Below are positions 8,240 to 12,723 of a stretch of 12,723 nucleotides of DNA, in pieces. The position numbers and the translations under genes are program-made. The notes beneath the pieces are model-generated. The model did not search any database. It was not told the DNA's origin and saw only the letters and a list, made by a program, of their open reading frames with translations. This DNA comes from JAZRUY01 sp045598845 (GTDB lineage Bacteria > Verrucomicrobiota > Lentisphaeria > Victivallales > Victivallaceae): the NCBI GenBank assembly GCA_045598845.1, contig JAZRUY010000007.1, positions 1 through 12,723 of the forward strand. Direction: 5' to 3'. Position 1 is the first letter of the stretch. Every line of letters begins with the position of its first letter.

Positions 8240-8412
8240 CAATATTCAGAAGAATTATGATTCCGCCGGCAAGGCCGCCGTATGCGGTTTTTACTCCATT
8301 ACTGCAAACAGACAAAGATAAATCCATCCCGCCGGTGCCGCGCGGCATAACCGATTTTACTTAGCGGACGCGCGACTGACGCCGTAACCGAATCTTTAAG
8401 ACAGGCAGACAA

Positions 8413-9381
8413 TTATTTTTTCAGCACCGGCACCTGAGCCCATCCGGAAGAAGATTCGGTAAATTCACGGCAGGTAAAACAATATATCACACATTTTTTA
8501 TTCTTCAGCCACTCCGGCGACTTCACCGCCTTGCGGTACAGATTCACCCGCACTGCGGTGGCGGCGGAACCTTTCACGCCGATGCGCTCCACCGGCATGC
8601 CGAGCGCAACCGCCAACTGCTCGCAGAAGCCGGATTTTTCCGCCAGCATATCACCGCCGGCGGAAAGAAACAAAGTATGACTGTCCCCCAATACCAATAC
8701 CGGACTGGATTCGGAGAATATCCCGCCGTCCACCATACGCAGACGCAAAGTTTCCGTTTCCGGCGCCGCGCTGTTCAGTGACTTGGCCAAATCGCCGGAA
8801 ACCGTAATATCCGTGCCGGCGACCTGATATCCGGCATCGCCGCGCAACCCGGTTTTATCAGCCGTCAATTTTGCGGCGACGGCAATGCCGGCCGGACTCC
8901 AGTGGGCATCGGTACGGCAATACACCGGCTCACCGGAGGCAATAAACGCATCGGAAACATCCAGCACTTCGATACCGGCCTGCTCCAATTCGGCATAGAA
9001 AGGTTTCAAATAAACCATGGCATCACCGGGCTGCATTCCCGGCAGCGGATACACCGCGCATTTAGGCGGAACCGGCAGCACAATCAACCGGATACCAAGT
9101 TCTTTCAGCTGTGAATTGAAATCAGCCAAAGCCGCAACCGGGTCGGAATTCTTACGGTTTTTCGCCGCGGCGGCGACCGCGCCTCCGGCCAGCGGGCCGC
9201 GGGAGAGATGCTCCAATTCATTGCGGGAATACATCATTCCGTCATCGCTTTTAAAGGTGATCGTGCCGGATTCAACTTCAGCCAAAGCGGCGGCGGCGGC
9301 ATCTTTCGCATCCGCCGCAAAAACCGCCCCGGCAGTCAAAACCGCCGTCCCGAACAGCAATACTCTTTTAATGTTAAACAT
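8413..9381 (-). CDS. Exported AlgJ/AlgX-like SGNH-fold O-acetyltransferase
   Basis: 322 residues. The N-terminus has a basic start, a hydrophobic core and an AFA-type cleavage site at about residue 22, so the protein should be periplasmic or secreted. The fold is that of AlgJ/AlgX, which place acetyl groups on exported polysaccharide. The conserved DFNSQLKELGIRLIVLPVP block is followed by TDAHWSPAG (D158 and H160 as the Asp-His pair) and GDSHT (S234 as likely nucleophile), so the catalytic set looks intact. ATG 9381 has GGGAG at 9388-9392, six bases away. The gene follows the longer AlgJ-like gene by 33 bp and ends the cassette. It lacks the C-terminal domain of that neighbour and is a diverged paralogue rather than a recent copy. 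The acetyl-accepting polymer is unknown. Other SGNH-like esterase activity is possible but less likely beside an MBOAT gene. Confidence 0.85.
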   Translation of the reverse strand: MFNIKRVLLFGTAVLTAGAVFAADAKDAAAAALAEVESGTITFKSDDGMMYSRNELEHLSRGPLAGGAVAAAAKNRKNSDPVAALADFNSQLKELGIRLIVLPVPPKCAVYPLPGMQPGDAMVYLKPFYAELEQAGIEVLDVSDAFIASGEPVYCRTDAHWSPAGIAVAAKLTADKTGLRGDAGYQVAGTDITVSGDLAKSLNSAAPETETLRLRMVDGGIFSESSPVLVLGDSHTLFLSAGGDMLAEKSGFCEQLAVALGMPVERIGVKGSAATAVRVNLYRKAVKSPEWLKNKKCVIYCFTCREFTESSSGWAQVPVLKK

Positions 9382-9414
9382 TTTTCGCTCCCGATGTTAT
9401 AGTCACAATAAAAT

Positions 9415-10935
9415 TCAAGGAATAATTTTCCCGAAACACGGCTCGGCGAGCAACAGCCCGTCATCATCGAATTCGCTGCGGCTCCAGCTGCCGAACTCCG
9501 CTTCACATCCGCTCCACGGCAATAAACGCAATTTAACTTTATCGCCGGAGCGCAAGCCGGCGGCATCCGTCCATACATCATCGCGCATACTGACCATATA
9601 AACCAAAGCCTGTTCCCCGCCGCCGTTGATATCCGCCAGATGCACGCTCATCACATGGTCCTTGTACGGGGCGGAGCCAGGCCGCGGGACAGATGAGACC
9701 GCCAGCACCTCGCCGGTAACCTCGCGCGGATGTTCCACAGTGATAAAATCACCGCCGGCCGGCTCCCCGGGTGTCATATCCAGGATTTTCCAGTCGCCGT
9801 TGGCCAATTCCCGTACGGCGAATTCCCATACCACAAAACGTTTGCCGGCCAGCCTGTCGCGGCCGCGGCGCAGTTCACCGGCAAGAATCTGCCGGGTGGC
9901 AAATGCGCCGGCATCATTGCGCGCAATCACATCCACCGGCCTTCCGATACAGGCGGACAGGGTTTCGGCAAATCCGGCGCGGATTCCCCATTTCATCGCT
10001 TCCAGCGAGTAAATATTGGTAAAACTGTCTCCCATAAGCAGGACATCGGAATTGCGGTCGAATACAATGTCATACATTTCCGTTTTCACCGTTTCCGCGG
10101 GAAAATACTTTTCGCAGTCCGGCAATTTCAGCATTACCGCGATATCGCCCAGATTGGTCCGCACGGCAGGGACAGAAACCATAGCGGAATTATCAGCCGG
10201 ATCAAGCAGTTCAGAGGTAACTTCAGCGGCTCTCCGCATACCGGCGGGAGTCCAGTGAGTATCGGTTTTCAAATATGGCTCTTCGCCGGAAACGCGCATA
10301 GAAGCAAAAGTATCCGCGAGTTTCACCACTTTCACTCCGTCCGCCTCCACCTTCTCGCAGAACATCCGCCAGTCCGGATTATGCAGCGGCGCAACGGAGC
10401 CTGAAAGTTTATCCGGATAAATCATCGGCTTGACCGGTACCGGCAGTAAAATCAACTGAATGCCGCGCTCCCGCAACTGCCGGTTGAAATCCAGTACAGC
10501 GGCAACCGGATCAGGTTCGACACCGGAGAGCAGCCGTTTATGCATGCGCCCCGGCATCATAAACCCCGGATTGAGCAGATATTCGCAATCGCCGGAGAAA
10601 AACAGCCAGCCGTCATGACCTAAAATCACTTTTTCATTGCCGGTACGGCAAACCGAAGTAAGTAACCGCTGGGCGGGAGCAAGCAACCACTGCCGGAGCA
10701 AAGAAGCGTCTTCAACGGCGGTTTCATAGGCCTTGATACTGGCCTGCGCCGTACCGGCATCGCGCCACTCGGCAAACGGCGGCCGGGTACAGAACTGGCA
10801 AACCGGATAAACCGTGATAAGCGACAGAAAAAACAGAGTAAGCGCCCACTGCCGCGCGCGGCTGACTTCGGTATGACCGATCTCGATATTGGCGATCTCC
10901 TCGCGGGAGAGTCTTTTACTCTTGGCATCGCTCAT
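9415..10935 (-). CDS. Membrane-anchored AlgJ-like O-acetyltransferase with C-terminal extension
   Basis: 506 residues. A cytoplasmic tail of about 28 residues, containing IEIGHTEVSRARQ, leads into one transmembrane helix (about 29-49); the rest should lie outside the membrane as a type II protein. The AlgJ/AlgX hallmarks follow in order: HDGWLFFSGDCEYL, DFNRQLRERGIQLILLPVP, TDTHWTPAG (D225, H227) and GDSFTNIY (S304 as likely nucleophile). The SGNH-like part ends near VVWEFAVREL at about 370. Another 130 or so residues form a beta-rich C-terminal segment with GDKVKLRLLPWSG near the end, which standard AlgJ lacks. It should receive acyl groups passed across the membrane by the MBOAT protein and transfer them to a polysaccharide. 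ATG 10935 lies 13 bp after the MBOAT stop; its GAGG (10943-10946) sits just before that stop codon, which suggests coupled translation. Confidence 0.87.
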   Translation of the reverse strand: MSDAKSKRLSREEIANIEIGHTEVSRARQWALTLFFLSLITVYPVCQFCTRPPFAEWRDAGTAQASIKAYETAVEDASLLRQWLLAPAQRLLTSVCRTGNEKVILGHDGWLFFSGDCEYLLNPGFMMPGRMHKRLLSGVEPDPVAAVLDFNRQLRERGIQLILLPVPVKPMIYPDKLSGSVAPLHNPDWRMFCEKVEADGVKVVKLADTFASMRVSGEEPYLKTDTHWTPAGMRRAAEVTSELLDPADNSAMVSVPAVRTNLGDIAVMLKLPDCEKYFPAETVKTEMYDIVFDRNSDVLLMGDSFTNIYSLEAMKWGIRAGFAETLSACIGRPVDVIARNDAGAFATRQILAGELRRGRDRLAGKRFVVWEFAVRELANGDWKILDMTPGEPAGGDFITVEHPREVTGEVLAVSSVPRPGSAPYKDHVMSVHLADINGGGEQALVYMVSMRDDVWTDAAGLRSGDKVKLRLLPWSGCEAEFGSWSRSEFDDDGLLLAEPCFGKIIP

Positions 10936-10948
10936 AATAAAACCTCGC

Positions 10949-12355
10949 TCAGAAGATAAAGTAGATGAAAGGATTGTAACTCTGGGTGGTCAGCGCCACC
11001 AGAGCGGTCAGAAAGACCAGCACACACCAGAGCAACTTCCGCCAATTCAGCCTGCGGGTGAAATCCCAGCTCTGCGGCAGCAGCCAGATGACACCGGCGG
11101 CAAGCAGAAAATTGGCCAGATAATAGGGATTGTAAATCAGCCCGCGGGCAATGCTGCCGGAAGCGGCGGCCGCACCGGCGCAACCGAACATTCCGCACAG
11201 ATAGCGCCAGGCATCCGGTAAAGTGTCGGCGCGGAAAAACACCCAGGCGATCACCACAATGAAAAAGGTTATGACCGTCTGCACTAATTTCGGCAAACGG
11301 TGATATATGCTCTCGCGCCCCATACTGCGCTCAAAAGCGAGATAACCGCCGTGAATACCGCCCCAGATCAGGAAATTCCAGCTGGCGCCGTGCCAAAGCC
11401 CGCCCAGCAGCATCACCAGAGAAAGGTTTATGTAGGTACGCGCGTTGCCTTTGCGGTTTCCGCCCAGCGGAATATAAAGATAATCCTTGAGCCAGGTGCT
11501 GAGAGAAATATGCCACCTCCGCCAGAAATCAGTGATGGAAAGAGATTTATACGGGGAATCAAAATTTTTGGCGAACACGAAACCCAGCATCAGACCGAGA
11601 CCGATGGCCATATCGGAATAACCGGAAAAATCAAAGTAGATCTGAAAAGAGTAAGCAACGGCGCCGTACCAGGAGTCCAGAGTATCCAGCACCCCTGCCC
11701 CGAAAGCGGTATCCGCGATCTTGCCGCAGGGATTGGCAAGCAGAATCTTCTTGCCCATGCCCAGCATGAAGAAAGCGATGCCGCGGGTGAATTTTTCCAA
11801 TGTATGCGTTCTGGTATTGAGCTGATCGGCAACCTCCTGAAAACGGATAATCGGACCAGCCACCAGTTGCGGGAACATCGACACATAACAAGCGTAATCG
11901 ATGAAATTGCGCACCACCTTGGCATCGCCGCGGTACACATCGATAACATAGCTCATCGACTGAAAAGTATAGAACGAGATTCCAAGCGGCAGCACCACCC
12001 GGAAGAATCCGGAATACTGCCATTCCGGCAAACCGACCGCCGCAATGATTGCGTTGTAATTGTCGATGCCGAAATTGAAATACTTGAAGAATCCGAGAAT
12101 CGCCAGATCGCAGACAATCGAGACGGTAACAAACAACCTGCGGCGAACCGGATAACGTTCCATCAATCTGCCGTTGGTATAGTCAACGGCGGTATTGAAC
12201 AGCATCAGCAGACAGAACCGCGGATTGGCCCAGCCGTAAAACAGATAACTGAACAGGGTCAGAACAAGATGCTTCCACTTACGCGGACTGGTGTAATAGC
12301 ACGCCAGCGCGGCCGGCAGGAAAAAGAACAGAAAGACATAACTGCTGAATACCAT
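10949..12355 (-). CDS. AlgI-like MBOAT family membrane O-acyltransferase
   Basis: 468 residues, the normal AlgI length, with about ten hydrophobic helices starting at residue 3. MBOAT proteins of this type take acyl groups from a cytoplasmic donor and deliver them across the inner membrane to a partner that modifies an exported polysaccharide. Signature segments are present: LPLGISFYTFQSMSYVIDVYRG, FPQLVAGPIIRF, IYFDFSGYSDMAIGLG, FWRRWHISLSTWLKDYLYIPLGGNRKG split over helix ends (H282) and GGLWHGASWNFLIWGG with H322. The latter is the family's invariant catalytic histidine and has the same number as in Pseudomonas AlgI, as I recall it. ATG 12355 has GAGGAA at 12365-12370. It is the first gene of a three-gene unit with the two AlgJ-like proteins. 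No polymer synthase is in the window, so the substrate cannot be named; alginate should not be assumed, and I leave the symbol empty. Confidence 0.93.
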   Translation of the reverse strand: MVFSSYVFLFFFLPAALACYYTSPRKWKHLVLTLFSYLFYGWANPRFCLLMLFNTAVDYTNGRLMERYPVRRRLFVTVSIVCDLAILGFFKYFNFGIDNYNAIIAAVGLPEWQYSGFFRVVLPLGISFYTFQSMSYVIDVYRGDAKVVRNFIDYACYVSMFPQLVAGPIIRFQEVADQLNTRTHTLEKFTRGIAFFMLGMGKKILLANPCGKIADTAFGAGVLDTLDSWYGAVAYSFQIYFDFSGYSDMAIGLGLMLGFVFAKNFDSPYKSLSITDFWRRWHISLSTWLKDYLYIPLGGNRKGNARTYINLSLVMLLGGLWHGASWNFLIWGGIHGGYLAFERSMGRESIYHRLPKLVQTVITFFIVVIAWVFFRADTLPDAWRYLCGMFGCAGAAAASGSIARGLIYNPYYLANFLLAAGVIWLLPQSWDFTRRLNWRKLLWCVLVFLTALVALTTQSYNPFIYFIF

Positions 12356-12431
12356 TTGCCGCTATTCCTCATTCAGAACGATTTTTTTGGAAAAAATAAT
12401 TTCGAGACATAAAAAGCAATAAAAACGATAT

Positions 12432-12460
12432 AATATACCGCGACTCAACATGGTTTACAA
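12432..12460 (-). promoter_or_regulatory. Sigma-70-like promoter of the O-acylation cassette
   Basis: On the minus strand TTGTAA (12455-12460) is separated by exactly 17 bp from TATATT (12432-12437); the boxes match the consensus in four and five of six positions. It lies in the AT-rich 142-bp gap between the upstream gene's stop and the MBOAT start, giving a leader of about 70 bases. No clear hairpin terminator for the upstream gene is visible in this gap, so some read-through is possible. A plus-strand TATAAT at 12429-12434 overlaps it but has no -35 box and no gene to serve. Confidence 0.55.
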
Positions 12461-12497
12461 AAAACAAAACTACCGACTAAAACACTGCCAATATTCA

Positions 12498-12723
12498 TTA
12501 AAACAGCCGGATGTCCTTAATTGAAACCCCATCGCCGGGAGTGCCGGACAACTTAACTGTGATATTTTCCGTTCCGGCAGGAAGAAGAATAACAGAAGGC
12601 ATATTTTGCCCCAAGGAAGAATCACTGCACACTAGCAAATCCACGGTCCGCCCGTTGACTGAAAGTCTGATATTCCGGGTTGCAATCATGCCGCCGGACG
12701 TTTTCGGGCAGCGGGATTCAGCC
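12498..12723 (-). CDS. C-terminal end of an unidentified protein (5' end outside window)
   Basis: The frame is open from the window edge to a TAA at 12498, giving the last 74 residues of a protein. An ATG at 12689 would give 63 residues, but it has no ribosome binding site and the frame continues upstream of it, so I read this as a fragment of a longer gene. The residues alternate hydrophobic and polar (RNIRLSVNGRTVDLLVC, ENITVKLSG, VSIKDIRLF), as in a beta-sandwich module at the end of a secreted or carbohydrate-binding protein. That comparison is an impression of composition, not a recognised family. Its relation to the downstream O-acylation cassette is unknown; a promoter lies between them. 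Confidence 0.55.
   Translation of the reverse strand, partial: AESRCPKTSGGMIATRNIRLSVNGRTVDLLVCSDSSLGQNMPSVILLPAGTENITVKLSGTPGDGVSIKDIRLF

Larger units (their letters stand above)
8061..8412. other. 352-bp intergenic region between addB and the AlgJ-like gene
   Basis: This is the longest gene-free stretch of the window. From the AlgJ-like stop it holds about 170 bases of untranslated sequence with no recognised element, then the terminator (8187-8239), then the nested inverted repeats (8107-8161), and last the addB ribosome binding site (8067-8072). A second AT-rich inverted repeat, with arms ending CGTTTTTT and AAAAAACG, overlaps the U-tract at 8175-8196. A 63-codon minus-strand frame (8157-8348) crosses the terminator and has no ribosome binding site, so I do not call it a gene. 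Confidence 0.6.

Noticed and set aside
8157..8348. Possible 63-residue small protein on the minus strand with a hydrophobic middle
   Set aside because: It has no ribosome binding site, and its coding region runs through the terminator stem and U-tract.
11300..12412. 370-codon plus-strand open frame opposite the MBOAT gene
   Set aside because: The MBOAT protein on the minus strand is unmistakable. The plus frame reads as a highly polar protein full of His, Gln and Arg, the usual antisense image of a membrane protein.
12429..12434. Perfect TATAAT on the plus strand
   Set aside because: There is no -35 hexamer at a fitting distance and no plus-strand gene downstream; it overlaps the better-supported minus-strand promoter.
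1..12723. CRISPR arrays, tRNA or rRNA genes, insertion sequences, long direct repeats
   Set aside because: I looked for regularly spaced repeats, tRNA-like cloverleaf sequence, transposase motifs and terminal inverted repeats and saw none. The frequent CCGGCGG and GCCGCC words reflect codon use.

Overview
The window is about 12.7 kb of moderately GC-rich bacterial DNA in which every gene I can support lies on the minus strand, so transcription runs from high to low coordinates. Both ends cut through a gene. The best guess at the organism is a member of the Planctomycetes-Verrucomicrobia-Lentisphaerae (PVC) group, perhaps a Lentisphaerota/Victivallis-like bacterium. The grounds are a small ECF-type sigma factor with a PVC-like region 4 next to a membrane-anchored Hanks-type kinase, and AlgJ-like proteins of a kind I associate with those phyla. 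This is inference; there is no rRNA or other phylogenetic marker in the window.

Region by region, in the direction of transcription. (1) 12498-12723 is the C-terminal tail of an unidentified protein. (2) 12356-12497 is a short AT-rich gap with a good sigma-70-like promoter (TTGTAA, 17 bp, TATATT). (3) 12355 down to 8413 is a tight three-gene O-acylation cassette. It holds an AlgI-like MBOAT membrane acyltransferase, then two different AlgJ/AlgX-like SGNH-fold proteins. One is membrane-anchored with an extra C-terminal domain, the other is exported by a cleavable signal peptide. (4) 8061-8412 is a 352-bp intergenic stretch with a Rho-independent terminator and, nearer the next gene, a nested pair of inverted repeats. 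(5) 8060 down to 1714 is an addB-addA-type pair: a PD-(D/E)XK nuclease/inactivated-helicase subunit, then a UvrD/RecB-type helicase-nuclease. This is the usual double-strand-break processing complex. (6) 1612-1713 has a strong promoter candidate (TTGACA, 17 bp, TACCTT). (7) 1611 down to 1 is a two-gene signalling unit: an ECF-like sigma factor followed after 3 bp by a Ser/Thr kinase with one transmembrane helix, which runs off the window.

Functionally there are three independent modules: export-linked acetylation of an envelope or extracellular polysaccharide, recombinational DNA repair, and sigma factor/kinase signalling. Nothing here clearly amounts to a wholly new system. The least ordinary points are the doubled AlgJ-like subunits, the AddB homologue that lacks both a Walker A motif and a recognisable Fe-S cysteine set, the coupled sigma/kinase unit, and the palindromic structure in front of addB. 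Several start codons were set inward from the longest open frame because a ribosome binding site sits in front of an internal ATG.
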